From positions 3,224,001 through 3,288,000 of the forward strand of contig NZ_CP069303.1 in assembly GCF_016839145.1 (NCBI RefSeq): a stretch of DNA of 64,000 nt, written 5' to 3'. Shown here one piece after another: positions 37,794 to 46,446 of the stretch. Source of the stretch: Shinella sp. PSBB067. GTDB lineage: Bacteria > Pseudomonadota > Alphaproteobacteria > Rhizobiales > Rhizobiaceae. Position 1 is the stretch's first letter. Every line of letters begins with the position of its first letter. The notes beneath the pieces are model-generated. The model was not told where the DNA came from. It did no database searches and worked only from the letters and a program-made list of their open reading frames with translations. Made by a program: the position numbers and the translations under genes.

Positions 37794-40139
37794 TTAAGGC
37801 CACGTCCAGTCCCGGATTTCGGGCATATCTTCTCCATGTTCATACACATACGCCTTGTGCAGGACGAGCTTCTCCTGGAGTGCTGCAACGATCTCCGCTC
37901 CCTTCTCCTTCAGGACGGGAAGACGCTCGATCGCCTCGATGGCCAGATGAAACCGGTCCAACTCGTTGAGGACGGCCATATCGAAGGGCGTCGTCGTGGT
38001 CCCCTCTTCGATAAAGCCGCGCACATGGAAATTTGGATGGTTGGCGCGTTTGTAGACAAGGCGATGGATAAGGTAAGAATAGCCGTGATACGCAAAGACC
38101 ACCGGTCGGTCGCGTGTGAAGATGCTGTCGAACTTCTCGTTAGAAATACCATGCGGGTGGTGTTGCGGCGATTGCAGCGCCATCAGGTCCACGACGTTCA
38201 CGACTCGGATGCGCAGATGTGGCAGAGCCTGCCGCAAGAGGTCGACAGCGGCGAGCGTTTCCATGGTCGGCACGTCGCCGGCGCAGGCCATCACGATGTC
38301 TGGCTCCAATCCGTCCTCGGTTCCAGCCCAGTCCCATATTCCAAGGCCCGCCTCGCAGTGCTGCTCGGCCTCCGTCATGGTCAACCATTGAGGCGCGGGC
38401 TGTTTGCCAGCGACAATGACATTCACCCGATCCCACGTCTTGAGGCAATGATCGCCGACCCACAACAGGGTATTCGCATCCGGGGGCAGATAGACGCGGA
38501 CGATGTCGGCGCTTTTGTTTGCAACGAGATCGATGAAGCCGGGATCCTGATGGCTGAACCCGTTATGATCCTGCCGCCATACATGAGAAGTCAGAAGATA
38601 GTTTAGCGAGGAGATCGGCTTGCGCCATTCCAGTTCGCGCGAAACCTTCAGCCATTTGGCGTGCTGGCTGAACATGGAGTCCACAATGTGGATGAACGCC
38701 TCGTAGCAAGAGAAGAACCCATGGCGGCCAGTGAGCAGGTAGCCTTCAAGCCATCCCTGGCACAGATGCTCGGACAGTACTTCCATAACGCGCCCGTCGG
38801 GCGACAGATGATCGTCAGTTTCGAGCGTTTCGGCCATCCAGACCCGGTCCGTCGCTTCGAACACGCTGCCGAGCCGGTTGGAAGCCGTCTCGTCCGGCCC
38901 GAACACACGGAAGTTCCGCTCGTCATCGTTGAGCCGTAGGACGTCGCGTAGATAATCGCCGAGAACTTTCGTCGCCTGCGCTTCCGCCGCGCCGGGCCGG
39001 CCGACCTCCACGGCATAGCTGCGGAAGTCGGGTGTACGCAGTTCCTTGCGCAGAAGGCCGCCGTTGGCATGCGGATTGGCGCCCATGCGCCGCGGACCCT
39101 TGGGTGCCAAGGCCTTGAGCTCTGCCTTCAGTGCGCCCCTTTCATCGAACAAGTCCTCCGGGCCGTAGCTCCGCAGCCATTCCTCGAGGATAGCGCGGTG
39201 TCCTTCGTCCTCGCGGCAATTCGCGACCGGCACTTGATGAGAGCGCCAGTGGTTCTCCACCATCTTGCCGTCCACGACCTTAGGTCCTGTCCAGCCCTTG
39301 GGGCTGCGCAGAATGATCATAGGCCACTGCGGGCGCACCGATGACGAGGATGCCTTCCCTCGGATCGCAGCGAGCCGATCGAAGACAGTGTCGAACACTC
39401 CGGCCATCTGCTGGTGCATTTCAGCGGGCTCGCTACCCTCGACAAAGAACGGCTCATAGCCGTAGCCGATGAAAAGATGCTGCAACTCGTCGTCGGAAAG
39501 CCGCGCAAGAACGGTGGGGTTGGCGATCTTGTAGCCGTTGAGGTGCAGGATGGGCAGAACCATTCCGTCACGGGCCGGATTGACAAATTTGTTAGAATGC
39601 CATGCGGCCGCGAGCGGTCCGGTTTCTGCCTCGCCGTCGCCTACCACGCAAGCCACCACCAAATCGGGATTGTCTAGCGCGGCGCCGTAGGCATGAACCA
39701 GCGCATAACCCAGCTCACCGCCTTCATGGATCGAGCCTGGCGTCTCCGGCGCAACGTGGCTCGGAACGCCGCCTGGAAATGAGAATTGCTTGAACAGCCG
39801 TCTCATTCCGGGCTCATCATCACCTATCTCGGGATAGGTTTCGGAATAGACGCCTTCCAGCCAGGTATTCGCAACCATGCCGGGGCCACCGTGCCCAGGC
39901 CCGCAGACATAGAGGATGTCCGCGTCGCGCTCGGTGATGATCCGATTCAAATGCGCATAGATGAAGTTGAGCCCCGGGGTCGTTCCCCAATGCCCAAGGA
40001 GGCGCGGTTTGACATGCTCCGGTTTCAGCGGTTCGCGGAGTAACGGATTGTCCATCAGATAAATCTGGCCAACGGATAAATAATTGGCCGCACGCCAGTA
40101 GCGATCGATTAGCGATAATTTTCTGGTATCAAGCGACAT
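37794..40139 (-). CDS. xfp: Phosphoketolase (xylulose-5-P/fructose-6-P)
   Basis: This 781-residue thiamine-diphosphate enzyme splits xylulose-5-phosphate or fructose-6-phosphate with phosphate to give acetyl-phosphate. It has [29 protein letters not shown] and the cofactor motif [19 protein letters not shown], all characteristic, and a normal length. The ATG at 40139 ([15 protein letters not shown]) is preferred over a longer ORF. Its product feeds AckA for ATP or Pta for acetyl-CoA, linking sugar breakdown to both fermentation and PHA. The gene is monocistronic with repeat site d upstream. Confidence 0.96.
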   Translation of the reverse strand: MSLDTRKLSLIDRYWRAANYLSVGQIYLMDNPLLREPLKPEHVKPRLLGHWGTTPGLNFIYAHLNRIITERDADILYVCGPGHGGPGMVANTWLEGVYSETYPEIGDDEPGMRRLFKQFSFPGGVPSHVAPETPGSIHEGGELGYALVHAYGAALDNPDLVVACVVGDGEAETGPLAAAWHSNKFVNPARDGMVLPILHLNGYKIANPTVLARLSDDELQHLFIGYGYEPFFVEGSEPAEMHQQMAGVFDTVFDRLAAIRGKASSSSVRPQWPMIILRSPKGWTGPKVVDGKMVENHWRSHQVPVANCREDEGHRAILEEWLRSYGPEDLFDERGALKAELKALAPKGPRRMGANPHANGGLLRKELRTPDFRSYAVEVGRPGAAEAQATKVLGDYLRDVLRLNDDERNFRVFGPDETASNRLGSVFEATDRVWMAETLETDDHLSPDGRVMEVLSEHLCQGWLEGYLLTGRHGFFSCYEAFIHIVDSMFSQHAKWLKVSRELEWRKPISSLNYLLTSHVWRQDHNGFSHQDPGFIDLVANKSADIVRVYLPPDANTLLWVGDHCLKTWDRVNVIVAGKQPAPQWLTMTEAEQHCEAGLGIWDWAGTEDGLEPDIVMACAGDVPTMETLAAVDLLRQALPHLRIRVVNVVDLMALQSPQHHPHGISNEKFDSIFTRDRPVVFAYHGYSYLIHRLVYKRANHPNFHVRGFIEEGTTTTPFDMAVLNELDRFHLAIEAIERLPVLKEKGAEIVAALQEKLVLHKAYVYEHGEDMPEIRDWTWP

Positions 40140-40255
40140 AATGTTCCTTGTTGCATCCACGTTGCTAAGCGCGAGATCGTGTTGGGACTTAAGAACTGGA
40201 AGCGATCTGCGCAAATATCACTGGCGATACAACTCGCGAGTGAACGACTGACCGC

Positions 40256-40295
40256 ACGGTATATTTCTAACACCCAATGGTCAACGACTGATGAC
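40256..40295 (-). promoter_or_regulatory. Promoter and inverted-repeat site d, upstream of xfp
   Basis: GTCAAC-GACT-GATGAC lies at 40280-40295. On the minus strand its right half overlaps a -35-like TTGACC (40279-40284). After 17 bases comes TACCGT (40256-40261); TATACC at 15 bases is an alternative -10. The repeat ends 140 bases before the xfp start. Confidence 0.55.
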
Positions 40296-40634
40296 GATAG
40301 CTGATGCTGCGGGTATGTCACCTGATATTTGCATCGCGCTCCGGCGTCGAAATCAACAGGATCGGTTGTTCGGAGGCGGTTAGTCGGTCCCTCCTTCGCA
40401 CCAATGCCCCTTAGGTTTCATTCCCTGAGAGCAGCCTTCCCGGTCGCCAGAAAGAGGCTGGAAATCATCTCGGCGGCGGCGCTGATGAACAGAGGTCCCC
40501 GCTAGCCTGAGAAATAGCCGAAGACCCATTGGCGCGGAGCATCGATAACTCGTGATAAACTGATGCAGGGCCGCTGAAACTATGGTGATTTAACCCGACG
40601 GACGTCTTCAGTTTCCACGATTCTGACGATCTGA
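40296..40634. other. Intergenic stretch without recognisable genes
   Basis: Nothing here reads as a gene. It separates the phosphoketolase promoter from the transposase remnant and may contain debris from the insertion. Confidence 0.35.
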
Positions 40635-40849
40635 ATGTCCTCCTTTGCTGATTTCGTTTTCCCCCTCAAGGCAAACAGCAAGGTCACCTATGCCCTCTCG
40701 CACCGCGCTACCGCCAGCGAGATCTCGTCGAGCGCTTTTCCAATCGCATCAAAAGCTTTGGACGAATCGCAACCAAGCACGACAGGCACGCACAAAACCG
40801 CCTCGCCGCGATCAAGCTCGTAGGAGGTCGTAGCTGGTGTCAAACGTAA
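40635..40849 (+). pseudogene. IS5-family transposase remnant (C-terminal part)
   Basis: In the frame from 40706 the DNA reads RYRQRDLVERFSNRIKSFGR, followed by IATKHDRHAQNRLAAIKLV and a stop at 40847-40849. This strongly resembles the C-terminal YxxRxxVERFFNxIKxFRRIATRYDK region of IS5/IS427-type transposases, including the conserved Glu of the DDE triad. Just upstream, in another frame (from 40635), FPLKANSKVTYALSHR looks like the preceding part of the same protein. At least one frameshift and loss of the N-terminal portion show it is dead. No terminal inverted repeats were identified. Confidence 0.75.
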
Positions 40850-41000
40850 CGGGTCGACGGATTACCCTGTTAACTCCGCCGAAATGTTCGTTGATCCGCC
40901 TCGATCCGCGATCCCGGATCGACGGCGCCCGATGCGCAAGCGGTCATTGTTTTGAACGCTATTGACAAGCCGAACCCGATTTACATATGGTTCGCGCACT

Positions 41001-41038
41001 GTCATCAGCTGATGATTGAGTCGTCATCTACCGATGAT
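41001..41038. promoter_or_regulatory. Double inverted-repeat sites e and f upstream of the phasin-PHA cluster
   Basis: GTCATC-AGCT-GATGAT (41001-41016) and GTCATC-TACC-GATGAT (41023-41038) start 22 bases apart, about two helical turns. Both match GTCAWC-N4-GWTGAY. A possible -35/-10 pair (TTGACA at 40962-40967, TATGGT at 40986-40991, 18-base spacer) lies just upstream. If that promoter is used, the repeats would sit in the early transcribed region, as in repression. The following 41039-41100 is AT-rich. Confidence 0.5.
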
Positions 41039-41102
41039 AAAGAACGGCATCTAATTGATCGTAACTATAGTTTAAAGTTGTTCTTAGAATCTGGAGTCAT
41101 GC

Positions 41103-41174
41103 ATGAGCATCAAGGCGATTAATATTGAAACATATTCCGAACTACGGCGAGTAATACAAGTCTTATGGGCTTAA
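41103..41174 (+). CDS. Possible 23-residue small protein or leader peptide
   Basis: The sequence encodes MSIKAINIETYSELRRVIQV plus LWA. A GGAG lies six bases before the ATG. The second half could form an amphipathic helix. It lies 64 bases downstream of repeat site f in an AT-rich stretch. No homologue is known to me; it may be a leader peptide or a chance ORF. Confidence 0.3.
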   Translation: MSIKAINIETYSELRRVIQVLWA

Positions 41175-41507
41175 TTAAATATAGAACTTTTGTTCCCGGC
41201 TCGCTACCCTTAGCGCTGCAGACTTAGGTCTGTCTCTGGCCCGTTTGGAGGAGCTTGTGGGCATTCCCTCATCCGGACTGGTACATGCCAGCCGCAGATT
41301 TCTGTCACGATCTCGACAAAAAGCAGGTTTGCTGGGAGCCAAATACAGGTCCAGCCAAAAGATCACGCGGCAGCTCGTCCCACATGCCTCGCCGCAGCAT
41401 CCCATTTTCGGCTTCGCCGATGCGAGATGCAAGCGACTCCGCCGGGCGATCGAAGCGATGGTCTAAAATCCCGCCCCCGGGCAAATCAAAACCGAAGGAA
41501 GGTTTCC
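41175..41507. other. Leader region before phasin, no convincing gene
   Basis: ORFs exist on both strands in this 333-base stretch, but none has a ribosome-binding site together with a plausible protein. It is probably the 5' leader of the phasin transcript or the remains of an older gene. Confidence 0.35.
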
Positions 41508-41957
41508 ATGAGTGTCGACGTCGTGCCCCTTAAATTGCACAAAGCCAACCTTGAATTGCAGATTCAGATCAACCGCCTCCTCCAGGAGGGCGGCAAGCGG
41601 TGGGTCGATGTTGCTTCCCAGGCGAGCGCCGAAGGCATCGCCGAGGTCAAGGCCGAGATCGAAGGCCTTCGCAAAGCCGAGAACTGGCAAAGCCTCGCGA
41701 CACTGCCAGGCGAATCGTTCTGGCGGCAGTTACAGCAGCGTGTCGGAGATACGCAAGAGCTTACCCAAGTGGCGATCAGCAATCAGGCGGCGTTCACCAG
41801 TGGCCTCCAGGAGGCGATCGAAACCTGGCAGAAAGCTGTCAGCGAGACTGTGGGCGGCGTGGGTTCGGCGCAACCGATCCGGGACATCTTCAAGCAGTGG
41901 GCCAACCTCTGGCCTGTTCCGGGCGTGAAGACTTCTGAAAAATCCGCTGGCGCGTGA
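41508..41957 (+). CDS. Phasin family PHA granule protein
   Basis: This 149-residue protein begins MSVDVVPLKLHKANLELQIQ and is helical, with the amphipathic, Gln- and Ala-rich character of phasins (for example LEAIETWQKAVSETVGG-like segments). Phasins coat PHA granules and control their size. It is the first gene of the phasin-phaB-phaA-DUF3141-phaC cluster, three bases before phaB. The ATG at 41508 follows GAAGGAAGG. Family assignment rests on composition and context. Confidence 0.75.
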   Translation: MSVDVVPLKLHKANLELQIQINRLLQEGGKRWVDVASQASAEGIAEVKAEIEGLRKAENWQSLATLPGESFWRQLQQRVGDTQELTQVAISNQAAFTSGLQEAIETWQKAVSETVGGVGSAQPIRDIFKQWANLWPVPGVKTSEKSAGA

Positions 41958-41960
41958 ACG

Positions 41961-42707
41961 ATGTCGACTGAACCAAGGACTGCTTTGGTGACCGGTGGCA
42001 TGGGAGGCCTGGGCGAGGCAATCGCCCGGGCTCTACACGACGCAGGCCACAAGGTGCTCGTGACCCATGCACGCGACGAGGGTTCCGCCCGCGAATGGCT
42101 ATCCGCCGAGAAAGCCAAAGGCTACAGTTTCGTTTCCTACGACGTGAATGTCGCCGATTTCAAGTCATGTCTGCGCATGGCCGAGCGCATCGGCACCGAC
42201 GGCCATCGGGTCGACATTCTCGTCAACAACGCGGGCATCACCCGCGACGCCACGTTCCGCAAGCTCGAGAAGGAAAACTGGGACGCGGTCCTGCGGGTCA
42301 ATCTCGACTCGCTGTTCAACGTCACCAAGCCTCTCATCGACGGTATGCTCGAACGCGGCTGGGGGCGGATCATCAACATCTCATCGATCAACGGGAGCAA
42401 AGGCCAGTTCGGGCAAACTAACTACTCTGCCGCGAAGGCAGGTATCCATGGCTTCACCAAGGCGTTGGCTCAGGAAGTTGCCAGGAAGGGAATTACCGTC
42501 AACACGGTCTCGCCCGGCTATCTCGCCACCAAGATGGTGACAGCGGTCCCCGAGGATGTTCTCGCCAAGATCGTCGGCGCCATCCCGGTCGGGCGCCTCG
42601 GTGAACCCGACGAAATCGCGGCGCTCGTCGCCTTCATCGCAAGTGACGCCGCCGCCTACATGACCGGCAGCAACATCGCGATGAACGGCGGCCAGCACAT
42701 GTACTGA
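41961..42707 (+). CDS. phaB: Acetoacetyl-CoA reductase
   Basis: This 248-residue short-chain dehydrogenase reduces acetoacetyl-CoA to (R)-3-hydroxybutyryl-CoA, usually with NADPH. It shows TGGMGGLGEAIARAL, the NNAGITRDATFRKL motif and the catalytic S/Y/K set in ISSINGSKGQFGQTNYSAAK. The NNAGITRD and GQFGQTNYSAAKAG strings are strongly PhaB-like. It sits between phasin and phaA. Confidence 0.94.
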   Translation: MSTEPRTALVTGGMGGLGEAIARALHDAGHKVLVTHARDEGSAREWLSAEKAKGYSFVSYDVNVADFKSCLRMAERIGTDGHRVDILVNNAGITRDATFRKLEKENWDAVLRVNLDSLFNVTKPLIDGMLERGWGRIINISSINGSKGQFGQTNYSAAKAGIHGFTKALAQEVARKGITVNTVSPGYLATKMVTAVPEDVLAKIVGAIPVGRLGEPDEIAALVAFIASDAAAYMTGSNIAMNGGQHMY

Positions 42708-42712
42708 CGCCG

Positions 42713-42763
42713 CGCCGGCACGCACGGGGCGAAAGGTCCCGCGTCGTCCCGTGCGTGCCGGCG
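42713..42763 (+). other. Long perfect hairpin between phaB and phaA
   Basis: A 16-base arm CGCCGGCACGCACGGG (42713-42728) is perfectly complementary to 42748-42763 across a 19-base loop. It is not followed by a T-run, so an ordinary terminator is unlikely. The phaA ribosome-binding sequence AAGGAG comes a few bases later. It may protect the upstream mRNA, mark an RNA-processing site or set the PhaB:PhaA ratio. Confidence 0.7.
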
Positions 42764-42779
42764 ACTTAAGGAGTTGAGA

Positions 42780-43964
42780 ATGACGAAGGACGTCGCCGTA
42801 CTGGCAGCAACACGGACCGGCATCGGTGCCTTCCAGGGCAGCCTTGCCAACCTGCCGGCCTCCGATCTCGGTGCCGCGCTGATCCGCAGCGTGCTCGAGG
42901 AGACGGGAATCGCCCCCGAAGAAATCGATGAGGTCATTCTCGGGCAGGTCGTTTCGGCCGGAGGCGGACAGAATCCGGCGCGCCAGGCCGCCCTCAAGGC
43001 CGGCCTCCCCCATGCGGTGCCGGCACTCACGTTGAACAAGGTCTGCGGCTCGGGCCTGAAGGCGGTCCATCTTGCGGCTCAGGCGATCCGCGCCCGGGAC
43101 GCCGATCTCGTTCTGGCCGGCGGCCAGGAGAACATGTCGCTTGCCCCCTATCTGCTGCCCAGGGCCCGCACGGGACTTCGGCTCGGCCATGCACAGATCG
43201 AGGACAGCCTGATCCGGGACGGTCTCTGGGACGCCTTCAACGATTGTCACATGGGCATCACGGCCGAGAACCTCGCGGAGCGCTATTCGATCACGCGTGA
43301 GGATCAGGATGCGTTTGCCGCCGCCTCGCAGAACAAGGCCGTCACCGCGAGCGCTTCCGGCCGTTTCCGCGACGAGATCACACCGATCACCATTCCACAG
43401 CGCAGGGGTGACCCGGTCGTTTTCGACACCGACGAGCAACCGCGCGCGGACACGACGGCAGAAGGACTCGCCAAGCTCAAGCCGCCCTTTAGGAAGGACG
43501 GCACGGTGACCGCTGGCAATGCCTCGACGATCAACGACGGCGCCGCCCTGCTCGTACTCGCCAGCGCGGCCAAGGCGAAGACCCTCGGGCTGCCCGTGCT
43601 GGGTTGGATCAGAGGATATTCCAGCGCCGGCGTAGATCCCGCCATCATGGGCATTGGCCCGGTCAGCGCCACGCAGCGCACGCTCAAGCGGGCCGGCTGG
43701 ACCATCGGCGATCTCGATCTCATCGAGGCCAACGAGGCTTTCGCGGCACAGGCGCTGGCTGTGAACAAGGAGCTCGGCTGGGATACTTCGAAGGTCAACG
43801 TCAACGGCGGCGCGATCGCGCTCGGGCATCCCATCGGCGCCTCGGGGGCGCGCATCCTTGTGACGCTCATTCATGAGATGCAACGACGTGGCGCGCGGAA
43901 AGGTCTGGCGACGCTGTGCATCGGTGGTGGACAGGGCGTGGCTCTGGCGCTGGAGGCGAACTGA
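42780..43964 (+). CDS. phaA: Acetyl-CoA C-acetyltransferase (beta-ketothiolase)
   Basis: This 394-residue thiolase condenses two acetyl-CoA to acetoacetyl-CoA. It has the acyl-enzyme Cys at residue 89 ([12 protein letters not shown]), His350 in [14 protein letters not shown] and the second Cys at residue 380 in LCIGGGQG. All active-site residues are therefore present. I chose the ATG at 42780 over one six bases earlier because of its spacing from AAGGAG. It supplies PhaB. Confidence 0.95.
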   Translation: MTKDVAVLAATRTGIGAFQGSLANLPASDLGAALIRSVLEETGIAPEEIDEVILGQVVSAGGGQNPARQAALKAGLPHAVPALTLNKVCGSGLKAVHLAAQAIRARDADLVLAGGQENMSLAPYLLPRARTGLRLGHAQIEDSLIRDGLWDAFNDCHMGITAENLAERYSITREDQDAFAAASQNKAVTASASGRFRDEITPITIPQRRGDPVVFDTDEQPRADTTAEGLAKLKPPFRKDGTVTAGNASTINDGAALLVLASAAKAKTLGLPVLGWIRGYSSAGVDPAIMGIGPVSATQRTLKRAGWTIGDLDLIEANEAFAAQALAVNKELGWDTSKVNVNGGAIALGHPIGASGARILVTLIHEMQRRGARKGLATLCIGGGQGVALALEAN

Positions 43965-44030
43965 ACCGTCAGGTTGAGGCGCGAGCCTTCGTCCTGTCCT
44001 TGTCAAATGGCGATGCATCGGAGGAAACCC

Positions 44031-46361
44031 ATGTCCGAGCCAACAACCTCAAAAACGCAATGGTCGGATTTGCATGGCGATCCTTTGGCGCTGCTGCAAG
44101 CGGCCTATGCCTATGGGATCGATGCATGGCAGCGCTCGATCCTGTATGCGGATATTGAGAGACAGGTGGGCGACCAGTATCGCGACAAGCTGCGGGACGG
44201 CAGTCCCGGCGTCCTCAACTTCCCCTTCGAATCCGTCATGTCGGGGGCGGACCTGCCGCGACCGACCAACTATGCGCTCGTGCGGATCGTACCGTCCGGC
44301 GGCCAGAAGGCCGACGAGACGCGGCGCCCGTTCATCGTAATCGACCCGCGCGCCGGGCATGGGCCCGGCATCGGCGGCTTTAAGCCCGACAGCGAGATCG
44401 GCGCCGCGATCAAGGCTGGTCACCCGTGCTACTTCGTGGGCTTCCTGCCCGATCCCGTTCCCGGCCAGACCATCGAGGATGTCATGCGCACCTTCTCGGC
44501 CTTCGTCGAGCGAGTCGGCGGGTTGCATCCCGGAAGCAAGGGCAAGCCGGCGGTGATCGGTAATTGTCAGGCCGGCTGGCAATTGCTGATGGCGGCGGCG
44601 GTCTGGCCAGACCTGTTCGGGCCGCTGATCGTAGCCGGCACGCCGCTGTCCTACTGGGCGGGCAACAATCCGATGCGCTATGCCGGCGGCCTGCTCGGTG
44701 GGAGCTGGCTGACCGCGCTGACCGGCGACATAGGCGCCGGCCGATTCGACGGCGCATGGCTCGTGCAGAACTTCGAGAACCTCGATCCCGCCAACACGCT
44801 CTGGTCGAAGCAGTACAACGTCTACGCAAGCGCCGACACCGAGGCCGAGCGCTATATCGGTTTCGAGAAATACTGGGGCGGCTACGTCTTCCTCAACGAC
44901 GTCGAGATGCAGTACATCGTCGACAACCTGTTCATCGGCAACAAGCTCTCGACCGCGCAACTCATGACCTCCGACGGCTTGCGCATCGACCTGCGCAACA
45001 TCCGCTCGCCGATCGTCGTCTTCTGCTCATACGGCGACAACATCACCCCGCCTGCGCAGGCCCTGGGCTGGATCACCGACCTTTATCGCGATGACGACGA
45101 GGTGCTCAGCCACGACCAGACCATCCTCTACACCACGCATGACAGCATCGGCCATCTCGGCATCTTCGTCTCCAGCAGCGTCGGCAAGAAGGAGCACCGC
45201 AAGTTCGCGAGCATGATCGACCAGATCGACCTCTTCCCCGCGGGCATCTATCGGGCGACGGTCGACGCCACGCCCCAGGACGTCCGCGACTTCGCCGACT
45301 CCCACCTGATGTCGGTCAGGCGCAGCAGCATCGGGGAAGTTCGCGACATTGTCCGTCCGGATCCGGAATCGGACTGCCGCTTCGCCGCGGCCGCCCGGGT
45401 CTCCGACATCAACCTGGCTCTCTACCGCAACACGCTGCAGCCCTGGATACGGGCCTTCTCGACGTCCTACTCCGCCCGATGGCTGCAGGCGCTTCATCCG
45501 CTGCGGGCATCGTTCGAACTATGGTCGAGCGACCATCCGCTGGCGAGCACCGTGAGCGAGCTCGCCAGCGAGGTTCGCCAGAACCGTCAGCCGGTGCCTT
45601 CCGACAATCCGTTCCTCGTCATGCAGCAGGACCTGTCGCGTGCAGTCGAGCATTTCTTGGATCGATATCGCGACCACCGGGACCAGATCTACGCGATGTG
45701 GTTCGATGTCCTGTACGGCTCGCCGGGACTGAAGGCTCTCGCCGGACAGACGATGGACGACGCGCGTCCGGCCCGGCCCCATCCAGGTGATACCCCCGAG
45801 CACCGCGAGATGGTCCGGCAGATGGTCGCCCGCTTGGACGACCAGTTGCACAAGGGCGGGCTGCTGGAGGCCTCCCTTCGCGCCCTGTTCCATGTCCTCC
45901 ATCACCAGGGCAGCATCGACGAACGTCTCTACCACCACGCTGCCCGGTTCTGGAACGACGGTGCTCATTCCGGTTTCGATCCCGGCTTCTTCCGGCGGCT
46001 CGTGCGCGAACAGGCCCTGCTGCTTGCCTATAAGGGCGATGCGACCATCGAAGCGCTCCCTGCGCTGCTCGAAGGGTCGGACGCCGACGAGATCGACAGG
46101 GTCGCAATGATCATCTCGGAACTGGCGCACGCTGGCGGCGACACGCTCCCGGATGCGGGCAATGCGGCCCTTGCGCAGGTGACGGAGATGTTCGGGCGCG
46201 CAGCGGAGAAAGCCCGGCAGGCAAAAGCGGTTGAGGCCGAAACGCCGCCAGTGACGGGTTCGGAACCTGCCGCGCCGTCCCCCCAGGCGACGCAAGCGCC
46301 GGCCGCCGGCACATCTGAAGCGAAATCTCCTCCGAGGCGTGGACGCCCCCAGAGGACGTGA
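44031..46361 (+). CDS. DUF3141 family alpha/beta-hydrolase-like protein
   Basis: This 776-residue protein begins MSEPTTSKTQWSDLHGDPLA after a GGAGGAAACCC. The first ~400 residues look like a PhaC-related hydrolase fold: RPFIVIDPRAGHGPGIGG, an elbow with Cys179 (VIGNCQAGWQ), a long lid region and THDSIGHLGIFVSS in the His position. The rest is a large helical domain ending in a Pro/Ala-rich tail (from about 740). DUF3141 proteins often accompany PHA or phosphotransacetylase genes, but their function is not established. It lies between phaA and the second phaC, which suggests a role in PHA metabolism. Confidence 0.85.
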   Translation: MSEPTTSKTQWSDLHGDPLALLQAAYAYGIDAWQRSILYADIERQVGDQYRDKLRDGSPGVLNFPFESVMSGADLPRPTNYALVRIVPSGGQKADETRRPFIVIDPRAGHGPGIGGFKPDSEIGAAIKAGHPCYFVGFLPDPVPGQTIEDVMRTFSAFVERVGGLHPGSKGKPAVIGNCQAGWQLLMAAAVWPDLFGPLIVAGTPLSYWAGNNPMRYAGGLLGGSWLTALTGDIGAGRFDGAWLVQNFENLDPANTLWSKQYNVYASADTEAERYIGFEKYWGGYVFLNDVEMQYIVDNLFIGNKLSTAQLMTSDGLRIDLRNIRSPIVVFCSYGDNITPPAQALGWITDLYRDDDEVLSHDQTILYTTHDSIGHLGIFVSSSVGKKEHRKFASMIDQIDLFPAGIYRATVDATPQDVRDFADSHLMSVRRSSIGEVRDIVRPDPESDCRFAAAARVSDINLALYRNTLQPWIRAFSTSYSARWLQALHPLRASFELWSSDHPLASTVSELASEVRQNRQPVPSDNPFLVMQQDLSRAVEHFLDRYRDHRDQIYAMWFDVLYGSPGLKALAGQTMDDARPARPHPGDTPEHREMVRQMVARLDDQLHKGGLLEASLRALFHVLHHQGSIDERLYHHAARFWNDGAHSGFDPGFFRRLVREQALLLAYKGDATIEALPALLEGSDADEIDRVAMIISELAHAGGDTLPDAGNAALAQVTEMFGRAAEKARQAKAVEAETPPVTGSEPAAPSPQATQAPAAGTSEAKSPPRRGRPQRT

Positions 46362-46446
46362 CCCGAGCTTCGGGCGGCCTCAACTAACTAGGAACCGAAA
46401 TGTTTGCCGGGCCCGCCGATGGTCGCGGCGGGTGGAAGTGACTGAG

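Noticed and set aside
7091-41038. Interpretation of the repeated sites as FNR/FixK or PhoB boxes
   Set aside because: FNR needs TTGAT-N4-ATCAA, whereas here the outer bases are GTCA/TGAC. PhoB boxes are direct repeats of CTGTCAT, not inverted. Only 28355-28368 fits the FNR type as an additional overlapping site.
41175-41507. Several 70-90-codon ORFs on both strands before phasin
   Set aside because: None has a good start signal or protein-like character, and they overlap each other.
42381-44018. Long 545-codon ORF on the minus strand opposite phaB/phaA
   Set aside because: It is antisense to two clear genes with intact catalytic motifs. Long shadow frames are expected in GC-rich coding DNA.
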